Source of the DNA: an uncultured Cuneatibacter sp. | Lineage (GTDB): Bacteria; Bacillota; Clostridia; Lachnospirales; Lachnospiraceae | Direction of reading: 5' to 3' | DNA: 64,000 bases | Assembly (NCBI GenBank): GCA_934234215.1 | Contig: CAKQHB010000002.1 | Location: forward strand, 127,211 to 191,210 | Shown here: in pieces, positions 15,106-22,857 of the stretch | Position numbering within the stretch: the stretch's first letter is position 1 | Layout of the letters: each line of letters opens with the position of its first letter | Program-made: the position numbers and the translations under genes | Notes under the pieces: generated by a model | The model's input: the letters and a program-made list of their open reading frames with translations, nothing else | Told to the model about the DNA's origin: nothing | Databases searched by the model: none

Positions 15106-16169
15106 TCCGGAATTGGGGAAAGCTGCTTGCTGCGCTTCTGATCAGCGGGTATATCTGCGTCATGTATGAGTTTATGGCGGGGCTGCGTCTGGTCGGATTT
15201 GGACTGGTCGTTTTTGCATTGGCGATGTGGTATTTGTATACCGTGCGGCGGCAGATCGAGATGGACGGTGTAGAAGAATTAAAGCTGGCGGCAAAGAATG
15301 ATCCGGTTGAGCTTTGCTGTAAGGTGCGGAATACCGGGATACTTCCGGTTCCGTTCGCGTGTCTGATCGTGGAGCGGCAGGGTGAAAAAAAGCCGCAGAA
15401 ATATGCGTTTCCGTTGGATGGAAAGGGAGAACGGATCGTGCGGATTCCGTTAGATACGTCCCGTGCAGGTGTATATCGGATGGAAATGACCGCAATCCGA
15501 CTGCAGGATATGCTGTCGCTGTTTTCCATTGACCGGAAGATCGGGCAGGTGTCGGTGGTGATTGTATTGCCGGATCTGGACCCGGTACTGGTGGAGGCAT
15601 CTCCGGCATTGCAGTTTTTTGGAGAAGAGAGTGCGCACAGTTCCGGCAGACGGGGCGCGGACGCCTCGGATATTCTCGGAACGAGGGAATATGAGCCGGG
15701 AGATCGCCCGCAGCAGATCCATTGGAAGCTGACGCAGAGAACCGGAGAGCTCATGGTAAAAGAATACGGCGATCCGAGACGGTTTGGTACGGCGTTGCTG
15801 TTGGATGCCAGTGTGATCACGGAGCCGTGTCTGGAAGCGCTGTTTTCGATTAGTCTGGCGCTGGGAGAGGCGCGGATTCCGCATTTTCTCTGCGTGTCCA
15901 TGAGACAGGGCTGGGAGCGACGGATGGTTTATGATGAAGAATCTGCGAGAGATGCGCTGTTAGAGCTGTTGCAGGAAGTCAGTGGTGAGGACTGCCAGTT
16001 GGCAAGGCAGGACGAGCAGGCATATGAGGCACAGTTTGGAGTTGGAAGCTGTAGAGAGCTTTTGCGGTTGACGGAGGAACGAAAGCTGTATCAGAACAGA
16101 GTGCTGCTTGCAGAGCTGTCTGAGACAGAGATGAAGCAAAGTCTGGCGGGACTCAGACTGCAGGTATGA
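15102..16169 (+). CDS. DUF58 domain membrane protein
   Basis: 355 residues. Two N-terminal hydrophobic segments (LLAALLISGYICVMYEFM and LVGFGLVVFALAMWYLY) anchor it; the rest is cytoplasmic or surface, with an Ig-like stretch at 50-145 and the DUF58 block GTREYEPGDRPQQIHWKLTQ followed by RTGELMVKEYGDPR near residue 190-225. The DUF58 family is a VWA-like partner of MoxR ATPases. Start overlaps the MoxR stop. Substrate of the MoxR/DUF58 pair is not known from sequence. Confidence 0.88.
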   Translation: MIRNWGKLLAALLISGYICVMYEFMAGLRLVGFGLVVFALAMWYLYTVRRQIEMDGVEELKLAAKNDPVELCCKVRNTGILPVPFACLIVERQGEKKPQKYAFPLDGKGERIVRIPLDTSRAGVYRMEMTAIRLQDMLSLFSIDRKIGQVSVVIVLPDLDPVLVEASPALQFFGEESAHSSGRRGADASDILGTREYEPGDRPQQIHWKLTQRTGELMVKEYGDPRRFGTALLLDASVITEPCLEALFSISLALGEARIPHFLCVSMRQGWERRMVYDEESARDALLELLQEVSGEDCQLARQDEQAYEAQFGVGSCRELLRLTEERKLYQNRVLLAELSETEMKQSLAGLRLQV

Positions 16170-16195
16170 GCTCCGGCGGGGAAGGGAGGCACAGG

Positions 16196-18334
16196 ATGAA
16201 AAAGAAGCTGCATGGCTGGTGGAAGAAAACGATCCCGGCGTTGTTTCTGGCAATTTCGATTGTTTTGCTCCTGCAGGATATTTCCTCTGCTTCCGGATGG
16301 AGACGGAGCCGCTACATTGATGCGGATAATAAAAAGTGGAATTTTTACACTTACACGACGACGCTGATTCAGGGAAAAAAGCTCCGGGGAGATGCGGCGA
16401 AAGAGACGCTAAAAGGACTGCGCTGCTACTGGAATGAGATCATGTACCGTCACAATAGCTGCGGATTTTATCGCAGTCATTGGGGCTATCTGGGCGGTGC
16501 AGGTCCGTCATCGGTGGGCACGTATTTTGCCCGGGTAGTGGTCGGCACGACGGTATTTTTGCTGTTCTTTTTGCCGCTGCTGTTCTGGAATTTCTGGATT
16601 TTGGCGGCAGCGCTGCCGACGCTGTGGTTTGTGTGCGTCTTGATGCTGGCAGTGCAGCCGGGCTATTGGGGCGTTCTGTTTCTCGTTGCCGGACTTCTGG
16701 CATTGCGGCTGGTGCGGAAAAATCAGTGGAAAGAACAGAAGATGCCCCGTGTGCTGGTGTATACTTATGGGATTTTATTTGCGCTGCTGTTTGCAACACC
16801 GTGGATTTTACCGGATGGGGTTCTTCCGGCGCACCCTGCGGAGCTGAAGGCATCTATCACGACAGTTTTGGAACAGGCAAAGCTGATTGAAGATCCGACT
16901 GCAGATCCGATTCCATCCGATATCGTGGAGAAACCGACAGAGGCGCGGCCGGAGCAGGACGACGAAGTTCCAAATGATCCGGGAACAAAAGAGTCAGATG
17001 CATGGACAGACGAGACAGATGCACAGGGAAGCAATCCGTTTTTGAATGGCTCTCTGACTGGAAAAAGTCCGGCAAATGGCGGTTGGAGTGAGAGCGGCGG
17101 CAGAGCGGATCAGACGGGCAGACTGCAGTTTCAGAATATTCCGGTGGCGACCGTATACAGCAGGGAATATCCGAACAGTACACAATATTTGCGGCTATAT
17201 GCAGGAGAAAACTGGTGGAAGAATCGCTGGATCGTGAACGGAGGAGCTGCAGAATGGATTCAGGCACCTGCGACTTACTCTTGGGAAGATGATGGAGCAC
17301 AGCATGACATTTACGGTTATCCGCGGGAGACAGCAGAGAGTGCGGAGTATATTCAGGATTGTCTGGAAGTGCCGGAGGAGCTGCGTGCTTATTTCCAAAA
17401 AGAATTTCCGGAATTAAAAGAGGCGGTGGATGGCAAGACATTGACCGGACAGGAACTGTCAAATGCTATTTCCAGAACGCAGAAGCTGCTGAGTAATCGG
17501 GCATATTATACGTTTAATCCCGGCAGTCCGGACACGAATCTGGATTTTGTAGAGTGGTTTCTGGAAAAAGCAAAGAAGGGCTACTGTGTGCATTTTGCAT
17601 CAGCAGGTGTTTTGCTGATGCGGTATCAGGGCATTCCGGCGCGGTACGCAGAAGGCTATGCAGTTCCGGCAAACCAGTGGACACAGATGGGAGATAATCT
17701 GTGGCAGGCGGAAGCGATGGACTATCAGGGACATGCCTGGCCGGAAGCTTACGATGCAGGACGAAAGCAGTGGATAGTAGCGGAAGTGACACCGGCGTAC
17801 GACACAGGTGTAGAGCTGTGGGAGATTGCAAAAGTAGAATCTGAGCGGATCGCCCGCAGGTGGCGGATTGCAGGCGGGATTATCGGCGGAATCCTCGGAA
17901 CATTGGTACTTGCGGCTGCAATCTTTGTCGGAGCGGACAAGCTGCGGGCAAAGAGAGAATACCGCAGGATGCATACTGGCAGCACACGAAAAGACATTCG
18001 CTATATGTTCGATGCAACATTGCACCGGATGCAGCGAGTTGGAAAAAAGAAGCGAAAGAAAGGCTATCATCTCGTACCGTTGGAATTGAATCCGGAGAAT
18101 CAGAGTCAGTTTTTGGGGCAGGCAAGGAAGTTTTTGCAGGAAGCAGATTATTCGGAGGAAGTCTGCGACAGCTTTGAGCAGCTGGCAAGAGCTGGATATC
18201 GGGCTGCATTTGCGAGAAGACCGGATAAGGAAGAGCGGGATGCAGCGGAAGTCTGCTACAGGCAGGTCAAGCATGCGCTGACACCGCCGATTGAGATTCG
18301 GATCTGGCGAAGAACGTATCGTTTTCGGGTGTGA
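16196..18334 (+). CDS. Membrane transglutaminase-like protein (DUF4129-type C terminus possible)
   Basis: About 712 residues. N-terminal membrane part with about five hydrophobic segments (ALFLAISIVLLLQDI; FLLFFLPLLFWNFWILAAAL; an AVQPGYWGVLFLVAGLLAL stretch; VYTYGILFALLFATPWIL), an acidic low-complexity linker near 230-300, a transglutaminase core with catalytic Cys in KKGYCVHFASAGVLLM, His in YQGHAWPEAYD, and glutamate instead of aspartate in WIVAEVTPAYD, then one more membrane helix (IAGGIIGGILGTLVLAAAIF) and a cytoplasmic helical tail. The ATG at 16196 has GGGAGG six bases upstream, better than the ATG at 16166. Third gene of the MoxR operon; probably acts on envelope proteins or peptides outside the cell. 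Confidence 0.87.
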   Translation: MKKKLHGWWKKTIPALFLAISIVLLLQDISSASGWRRSRYIDADNKKWNFYTYTTTLIQGKKLRGDAAKETLKGLRCYWNEIMYRHNSCGFYRSHWGYLGGAGPSSVGTYFARVVVGTTVFLLFFLPLLFWNFWILAAALPTLWFVCVLMLAVQPGYWGVLFLVAGLLALRLVRKNQWKEQKMPRVLVYTYGILFALLFATPWILPDGVLPAHPAELKASITTVLEQAKLIEDPTADPIPSDIVEKPTEARPEQDDEVPNDPGTKESDAWTDETDAQGSNPFLNGSLTGKSPANGGWSESGGRADQTGRLQFQNIPVATVYSREYPNSTQYLRLYAGENWWKNRWIVNGGAAEWIQAPATYSWEDDGAQHDIYGYPRETAESAEYIQDCLEVPEELRAYFQKEFPELKEAVDGKTLTGQELSNAISRTQKLLSNRAYYTFNPGSPDTNLDFVEWFLEKAKKGYCVHFASAGVLLMRYQGIPARYAEGYAVPANQWTQMGDNLWQAEAMDYQGHAWPEAYDAGRKQWIVAEVTPAYDTGVELWEIAKVESERIARRWRIAGGIIGGILGTLVLAAAIFVGADKLRAKREYRRMHTGSTRKDIRYMFDATLHRMQRVGKKKRKKGYHLVPLELNPENQSQFLGQARKFLQEADYSEEVCDSFEQLARAGYRAAFARRPDKEERDAAEVCYRQVKHALTPPIEIRIWRRTYRFRV

Positions 18335-18354
18335 GAAGCGCCGGAAAAGAGGAC

Positions 18355-18383
18355 TTGTAACCGCAGAGACTCTGTGTTAGAAT
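18355..18383 (+). promoter_or_regulatory. Sigma-A promoter for ansA-luxS
   Basis: TTGTAA, 17-base spacer, TAGAAT, ending 42 bases before the asparaginase start codon. Confidence 0.6.
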
Positions 18384-18425
18384 CAAGGGCGTCTGAGAAC
18401 ATTACAGCATATGGAGAAGACCAAA

Positions 18426-19442
18426 ATGAAAAAGATACTGATGCTTGGCACCGGCGGAACGATCGCTTCAAAGCAGATGGGAAATGGTTTGGCACCGGCG
18501 ATCACGCCGGAAGAACTGCTTTCTTATATTCCGGAGGTAAAGAACTTCTGTGAGGTTGATACTTTGCAGGTGTGCAATATCGACAGCACGAATATGAATC
18601 CGGAGCACTGGAAGCTCATCGTGAGAGCGTTAGAAGAAAACTATGACCGGTATGATGGATTCGTGATCTGCCATGGTACAGATACACTGGCATACACGGC
18701 TGCTGCGCTTTCTTATATGGTGCAGAACTCCCGCAAGCCCATCGTTATCACGGGAGCACAAAAGCCGATTGATATGGATGTCACAGATGCAAAGACGAAT
18801 CTGATCGACAGTTTTCGTTATGCAGCGGACGATGCGTCACAAAATGTGAACATTGTATTCGGTGGAAAGGTGATCATCGGAACAAGAGCGCGAAAGGAGC
18901 GGGCGAAGAGCTACAATGCCTTTTCCAGTCTGAATTTTCCGTACCCGGCAGTCATTCAGGACGGTATGATCGTGCGCTATTTGCCGGAAGTGCCGATTCA
19001 GGGACTGGTGCAGTTTTCTTATGAGATGAATGACAAGGTGTATGTGCTGAAGCTGGTTCCTGGCATGAAGCCGGATATTCTGCACTACCTGTTTGAGCAG
19101 TATGACTGTCTCATCATCGAGAGCTATGGTGTCGGCGGCATTCCGGACAGCCTTGTGTCAGTTTTTTATGAGGAGATGAACCACTGGGCAGGTCAGGGCA
19201 AATATGTTGTCATCACAACGCAGGTGGCAAATGAGGGCAGCAACATGACAGTTTACGAGGTGGGCAAGAAAGTCAAGCAGGATTTTGACCTGATCGAAGC
19301 TTACGATATGACGCTGGAATCCACGATCACAAAGATGATGTGGCTGCTGGCAAAGCCCCACACAAATGTAGAGTGGGTGCGCAATCGGTTCTACACCTCG
19401 ATCAATCACGACATTCTATTTACAACGGCTGTGAGAAAATAA
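18426..19442 (+). CDS. ansA: L-asparaginase, type I (cytoplasmic)
   Basis: 338 residues. The first nucleophile motif is MLGTGGTIASK and the second FVICHGTDTLAYTAAALSYM, followed by KPIVITGAQKPIDM and DAKTNLIDSFRYA, all typical of type I asparaginases. No signal peptide. It hydrolyses asparagine to aspartate and ammonia in the cytosol. The start at 18426 is favoured because GGAG lies nine bases upstream, whereas the in-frame ATG at 18411 has none. luxS begins 22 bases after the stop with AAGGAAG, so the two share a transcript. Confidence 0.9.
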   Translation: MKKILMLGTGGTIASKQMGNGLAPAITPEELLSYIPEVKNFCEVDTLQVCNIDSTNMNPEHWKLIVRALEENYDRYDGFVICHGTDTLAYTAAALSYMVQNSRKPIVITGAQKPIDMDVTDAKTNLIDSFRYAADDASQNVNIVFGGKVIIGTRARKERAKSYNAFSSLNFPYPAVIQDGMIVRYLPEVPIQGLVQFSYEMNDKVYVLKLVPGMKPDILHYLFEQYDCLIIESYGVGGIPDSLVSVFYEEMNHWAGQGKYVVITTQVANEGSNMTVYEVGKKVKQDFDLIEAYDMTLESTITKMMWLLAKPHTNVEWVRNRFYTSINHDILFTTAVRK

Positions 19443-19464
19443 AGAAAAGAAGGAAGAAAAAACA

Positions 19465-19944
19465 ATGGAGAAAATTGCAAGCTTTACCGTCAATCATCTG
19501 ACCCTGCTGCCGGGCATTTATGTATCCCGCAAGGATCATATCGGCGCAGAGACCGTTACAACATTTGATATCCGCATGACAAGACCGAACTACGAGCCGG
19601 TGATGAATACCGCAGAGATCCACACCATCGAGCATCTGGGCGCAACATTTTTGCGCAACGATCCGGAAGTAGGAAATCAGGTTGTTTATTTTGGACCGAT
19701 GGGATGCCGGACGGGGTTTTATCTGATTCTGGCAGGAGATCTGGAGTCCAAAGATATCGTAGATCTTGTAACGCGGATGTTTGTATTTATCCGGGATTAC
19801 CGCGGTGCAGTTCCGGGCGCTGCCGCAAGAGACTGCGGCAACTACCTGGATCTGAACCTTGGCATGGCGAACTATCTGGCAGATCGTTATCTGCGTGAGG
19901 TGCTGGAGGGGATCACAGAAGAGCGCCTGATCTATCCGGAATAA
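19465..19944 (+). CDS. luxS: S-ribosylhomocysteine lyase
   Basis: 159 residues, full length. The zinc site is visible as AEIHTIEHLGATFLRN (HxxEH) and the third ligand in AARDCGNYLDLNLGM; GPMGCRTGFYLIL carries the conserved cysteine. It splits S-ribosylhomocysteine into homocysteine and DPD, the precursor of autoinducer-2, in the activated methyl cycle. It follows ansA directly and converges with the DUF362 gene, with only 29 bases between stops and no clear terminator. Confidence 0.95.
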   Translation: MEKIASFTVNHLTLLPGIYVSRKDHIGAETVTTFDIRMTRPNYEPVMNTAEIHTIEHLGATFLRNDPEVGNQVVYFGPMGCRTGFYLILAGDLESKDIVDLVTRMFVFIRDYRGAVPGAAARDCGNYLDLNLGMANYLADRYLREVLEGITEERLIYPE

Positions 19945-19973
19945 AGAACGAACTTGCAGGATGCATTCTCCGC

Positions 19974-21119
19974 TTACAGAGCGCGTTTTACGGAAATTGC
20001 CTTCATCGGGCACATTTCCTGACAGCAGAAGCAGGAGATGCATCCTTTTTTCTGAAATTTTGCCTGTTTTTTGTATTTGGAAGAAGCAGGAGCGTCCACC
20101 ATGCGGATGATCTGCGGCGGGCAGCTCTCGGCGCATTTGCCGCAGCCGATACACTTGGCAGGATCGACTTTCGGATAGGATTTCAGCACTTTGCGGGCGA
20201 TGCTTGCAAAGGGGCGGGACAAAAAGCCCGGCAGAAATCCGGAAAAGTCCAGATTCTGAGAGTCTGGACGCAGGAAAGGCGTCAGCTGTTCCGGAACAGG
20301 ATCTCCGGAAAGTGTGATGGATTCCGGTGTGGCAAGTCCGCGTTCTACCGCCTGACGGATCATGGAAATCTCCATGGGATCAAGCTGCATGAGACCGGCG
20401 GCAAAGTAATCCTGCGTATAGAAATCTCTTGCGGCAAGCAGCAGATGCAGCGGGTGGGAGGTACCGCCGGTGGGACCATTTCCCTCCATCGCATCGATGG
20501 CATCAAGAAGGGTGATCTGCGGAGCAACGACTTGCGCCAGCTCCAACAGCATATTGCTGAAATCGTCCAGGTCCGGCCAGCGATAGTGCATTTGGGGTTT
20601 CTGGAGACCGGGAATCGTGCCGAACAGGTTCTTGATGCCACCAGAGTATCCGGTCATAGAGTGGGTCTTTAACTTTGCCAGGTTGATAATGTAGTCTGCC
20701 TGGAGGATGGGCGTGATGAGATTAAAGCTGTGATTGGCGAATCCAGCCGGGCAATTCACAGAGTCAAAGGAAAAGTCGTCGTTGAGACGGATGCCGTCTC
20801 CAAGCTTGTCCATCTCGCAGGTACGGTAGACGTTGCGCATATATTCGGCGTTGTACAGACCGCCGGAGCTTTCCGCCAGTGTGATGTCGGTCATACCGGC
20901 TTCTCTTAGCCAGCGCACTACCGCGCGGATAACCGCGGGATGGGTTGTGACCGGAGCTGCGGAAGGCTTCTTTGCCATAACGAGATTTGGCTTCAGGACG
21001 ATCTTCATGCCGGGCTTTAAGTCCTTTGCAACTTCAAGAGCTTCAAAAGAGCGACAGACTGCTTCGTAGATGCGGTCTTCGTTTTCGTAAGAGTCAATTT
21101 GGTATAAACACTGAATCAT
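19974..21119 (-). CDS. DUF362 protein with C-terminal 2x[4Fe-4S] ferredoxin domain
   Basis: 381 residues. N-terminal DUF362 domain (about 1-290) with GMKIVLKPNLVMAKKPS, TLAESSGGLYNAEYM, IINLAKLKTHSMTGYSGGIK and LLDAIDAMEGNGPTGG. The C-terminus has two 4Fe-4S cluster motifs, KCIGCGKCAESCPPQI and KGCISCFCCQEMCPMKAI. Family members are putative cytoplasmic iron-sulfur proteins of unknown reaction, with a possible role in electron transfer. The gene is alone on the minus strand and shares a divergent promoter region with the DUF402 gene. Confidence 0.88.
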   Translation of the reverse strand: MIQCLYQIDSYENEDRIYEAVCRSFEALEVAKDLKPGMKIVLKPNLVMAKKPSAAPVTTHPAVIRAVVRWLREAGMTDITLAESSGGLYNAEYMRNVYRTCEMDKLGDGIRLNDDFSFDSVNCPAGFANHSFNLITPILQADYIINLAKLKTHSMTGYSGGIKNLFGTIPGLQKPQMHYRWPDLDDFSNMLLELAQVVAPQITLLDAIDAMEGNGPTGGTSHPLHLLLAARDFYTQDYFAAGLMQLDPMEISMIRQAVERGLATPESITLSGDPVPEQLTPFLRPDSQNLDFSGFLPGFLSRPFASIARKVLKSYPKVDPAKCIGCGKCAESCPPQIIRMVDAPASSKYKKQAKFQKKGCISCFCCQEMCPMKAISVKRAL

Positions 21120-21168
21120 GATCGGTTTCTCCTGTTTTTTGAAAATTCAAGTCAAACGGATGTGAGAC

Positions 21169-21197
21169 TTGGTACATGATCCTGTTCAGTATACAAT
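21169..21197 (+). promoter_or_regulatory. Divergent promoter region between DUF362 and DUF402 genes
   Basis: Plus strand: TTGGTA, 17-base spacer, TACAAT (21192-21197), 31 bases before the DUF402 start. Minus strand: TATACT (21193-21188) overlaps the same site and could be the -10 box of the DUF362 gene, although its -35 box is poor. Confidence 0.5.
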
Positions 21198-21227
21198 AAA
21201 TTTCGAAAAAGAAGAAGGGGGAAACGT

Positions 21228-21776
21228 ATGAAGCACCGGTCTTTATGTTATCGGGAATGGCCATGCATTCTGGCAAAAAAGCAGACGGTTCGCAAAATAG
21301 ATTCGCCGTCCTTTCGGGGATATCTCGGTCTGGTAGAAATCGTAGATGTGACGGAACCGCAGATGTGGGATCTGTGTGAGGAAGAAATCAACGTGTGCGA
21401 CAAGGGATGGAAATGGCTTGGAATCCTGCCGGAGGGAGAGTCCTACTGCATCACGGCGATGTTTGACAAAGAGGACAACATCCTGCTGTGGTACATTGAC
21501 ATGATCGCGGATCAGAGTGTGGATGAGAATGGAATGCCGTGGTTTCATGATCTGTATCTCGATCTGGTGGTGCATCGAAACGGAACTGTTCGGACGGACG
21601 ATTTCGATGAGCTGGAGGCAGCGCTGGCAAACGGAGACATCACAAAAGAACAGTTTGATCTGGCACTGCGAACCGCAGAAAAACTGAAAAGCGGACTGCT
21701 GAGGGATGTGGAGGAGTTCGTAAAATATACAAGGATGCGGGAGAATGAAAATGAAAAATTCCTATCGCTTTTTTGA
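21228..21776 (+). CDS. DUF402 domain protein
   Basis: 182 residues. The DUF402 core is visible as WKWLGILPEGESYCITAMFD, ILLWYIDMIADQSVDENGMP and WFHDLYLDLVVHRNGTVRTD, then a helical tail DFDELEAALANGDITKEQFD. Members bind divalent metals and include nucleoside-diphosphate/phosphonate phosphohydrolases (FomD, the Bacillus Ntdp enzyme). The acidic residues D-M-I and D-L-Y-L-D-L-V match the metal ligands. A hydrolase of nucleotides is likely, exact substrate unknown. The next gene starts inside its end. Confidence 0.85.
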   Translation: MKHRSLCYREWPCILAKKQTVRKIDSPSFRGYLGLVEIVDVTEPQMWDLCEEEINVCDKGWKWLGILPEGESYCITAMFDKEDNILLWYIDMIADQSVDENGMPWFHDLYLDLVVHRNGTVRTDDFDELEAALANGDITKEQFDLALRTAEKLKSGLLRDVEEFVKYTRMRENENEKFLSLF

Positions 21777-22029
21777 AAACAAAGAATGTGAATATTTTCC
21801 CTGTCATCAGGGATTGGACAATTTCAACTGCCTGTTTTGCTATTGTCCGCTGTACTTGAAGGAGCACTGTCCGGGAAAGCCGGAATGGATCAAAGCCGGA
21901 GAACGAAAAATCAAAGATTGTTCGAATTGTACTTTCCCGCATCAAGCGGAAAATTATGAAACGGTTATTCGGATCCTGACAAATACAATGTTAAGTGACA
22001 CAAATGAAAAAACGAGAATTGACAAATAG
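21751..22029 (+). CDS. Cysteine-rich small domain protein (PF04071-like)
   Basis: About 92 residues. Eight cysteines in close spacing: ECEYFPCH, NCLFCYCPLYLKEHC and DCSNCTFPHQ, the pattern of the small Cys-rich metal-binding family PF04071. GGGAG stands seven bases before the ATG at 21751, and the ATG lies within the end of the DUF402 gene, so translation is coupled. Family function is unproven; zinc or Fe-S binding is inferred. The sigma-A promoter of the cobalamin operon overlaps its last codons, so this gene is outside riboswitch control although next to it. Confidence 0.75.
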   Translation: MKNSYRFFENKECEYFPCHQGLDNFNCLFCYCPLYLKEHCPGKPEWIKAGERKIKDCSNCTFPHQAENYETVIRILTNTMLSDTNEKTRIDK

Positions 22030-22047
22030 TTTTCAGAATGTTACACT
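22019..22047 (+). promoter_or_regulatory. Sigma-A promoter of the cobalamin-regulated operon
   Basis: A consensus TTGACA, a 17-base spacer and TACACT. The expected start point near 22054 lies about 15 bases before the first paired base of the riboswitch, so the aptamer is the very start of the transcript. Confidence 0.75.
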
Positions 22048-22068
22048 CTGAGAGAAAATAAAGAAAAG

Positions 22069-22202
22069 AGAATACGGTCTGAAAAGTCGTTGGATACTTA
22101 GTAGATAATTGGGAATCCGGTTCGAATCCGGAACAACCGTCATTACTGTGATGGATGCACCAGAAAGAGGATGCATCCTAAGTCAGATTACTCCCGTATT
22201 CT
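22069..22202 (+). ncRNA. Cobalamin riboswitch
   Basis: P1 is formed by GAATACGG (22069-22076) and CCGTATTC (22194-22201). The conserved core is visible in order: GGGAATCCGG-ttcg-AATCCGG, then ACTGTGATGGATGCA with its pairing partner TGCATCC, then AAGTCAGATTACTCCCGT, matching the family blocks GGGAAnnCCGGUGnaAAUCCGG, CACUGUGA and the A-G-C/U-C-A-G-G/A-x-A-C B12-box-like segment. It senses cobalamin and controls the genes behind it by termination at 22313-22344 (see terminator). Subtype (adenosyl or methyl/aquo selective) cannot be set from this reading. Confidence 0.85.
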
Positions 22203-22312
22203 TATGGTGTTGGAAATCTTGGACGAGGAAGAGATACAGCCGATTGCGAAGAGCAGGAGTCTGCCCGAATCCGGGATTGGATTGCTTTCTTTTTCGTGTA
22301 TCTGTCTGTATG

Positions 22313-22344
22313 CGCTTTTCCGAAGCTTCGGGAAAGCGTTTTTT
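22313..22344 (+). terminator. Expression-platform terminator of the cobalamin riboswitch
   Basis: CGCTTTTCCGAA-gc-TTCGGGAAAGCG plus TTTTTT, about 110 bases after the aptamer. Ligand-bound aptamer would favour this hairpin and shut the operon off. The intervening 22203-22312 holds CCCGAATCCGGGATTGG (22262-22278), which repeats AATCCGG of the aptamer and could form an alternative pairing; that switch mechanism is inference. Confidence 0.8.
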
Positions 22345-22348
22345 GTAT

Positions 22349-22567
22349 GCATTTTGCGAAGCAATATGCATACATGAGCATGTAGCGAAGCGGAATGCGA
22401 ATAACCGCTTTGTCGCATTTTGCGAAGCAATATGCATACATGAGCATGTAGCGAAGCGGAATGCGAATAACCGCTTTGCTGCATTTTGCGAAGCAATATG
22501 CATACATGAGCATGTAGCGAAGCGGAATGCGAATAACCGCTTTGCCACATTTTGCGAAGCAATATGA
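22349..22567 (+). repeat. Three 66-bp tandem repeats plus a partial fourth
   Basis: Units at 22349-22414, 22415-22480 and 22481-22546 are identical except near the last three bases, and a 20-base partial copy follows (22547-22566). Each unit starts GCATTTTGCGAAGCAATATG and holds a short palindrome ACATGAGCATGT and a stem AAGCGG...CCGCTT. They lie in the leader of the cobalamin operon, between the riboswitch terminator and the first gene. Unit length is a multiple of three without stops, which creates long false ORFs in both directions. They are longer and have no spacers compared with a CRISPR array. Confidence 0.9.
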
Positions 22568-22593
22568 CCAACACAAGAGGAGGTGATTTCAGA

Positions 22594-22857
22594 ATGGAAG
22601 ATAAAAGAGCCGCAGCGATTGCGATCCTGCAGCAGGCTGCGAAGGAGCTTGGTCATGTGCCGAAGCGCAGTGATCTGGCAGACGCAGATGTCTGTCTGAT
22701 CAAGCAGAAGCTGGGACCGTGGCCGCGGGCGCTCGAAGCTGCCGGACTGAAGGAGCCGCCTGCCGTATCTGCAGCGGAAAAAAGCCGCGCAAAGCGTGAA
22801 CGGGCAAAAGCGCAGCGGAAGCAGAAGAAAGTAGAGGAGAGAGGAAGCGGAATATGA
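22594..22857 (+). CDS. Small protein with homing-endonuclease-associated (HNH) repeat
   Basis: 87 residues. After a short helix (KRAAAIAILQQAAKELGHVP) it reads KRSDLADADVCLIKQKLGPW followed by PRALEAAGL, the pattern of the HNH/homing-endonuclease-associated repeat (PF18780-like), a small DNA-binding helical unit with the L-G-x-W-x-x-A-L-x-x-A-G-L ending. The C-terminus is strongly basic (SRAKRERAKAQRKQKKVEER). No nuclease domain is present. AGGAGGTGA precedes the ATG at 22594. It is the first gene behind the riboswitch and overlaps the start of the giant surface protein gene by ATGA, so it is co-translated with it. A DNA-binding regulator is possible; role unknown. Confidence 0.65.
   Translation: MEDKRAAAIAILQQAAKELGHVPKRSDLADADVCLIKQKLGPWPRALEAAGLKEPPAVSAAEKSRAKRERAKAQRKQKKVEERGSGI

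Noticed and set aside
14858..15901. 347-codon minus-strand ORF opposite MoxR/DUF58
   Set aside because: Serine/arginine/proline-rich shadow translation of coding DNA, no start signals.
22349..22567. Regular repeats that could be taken for a CRISPR array
   Set aside because: The 66-bp units abut with no variable spacers, and no cas genes are near. They are plain tandem repeats.
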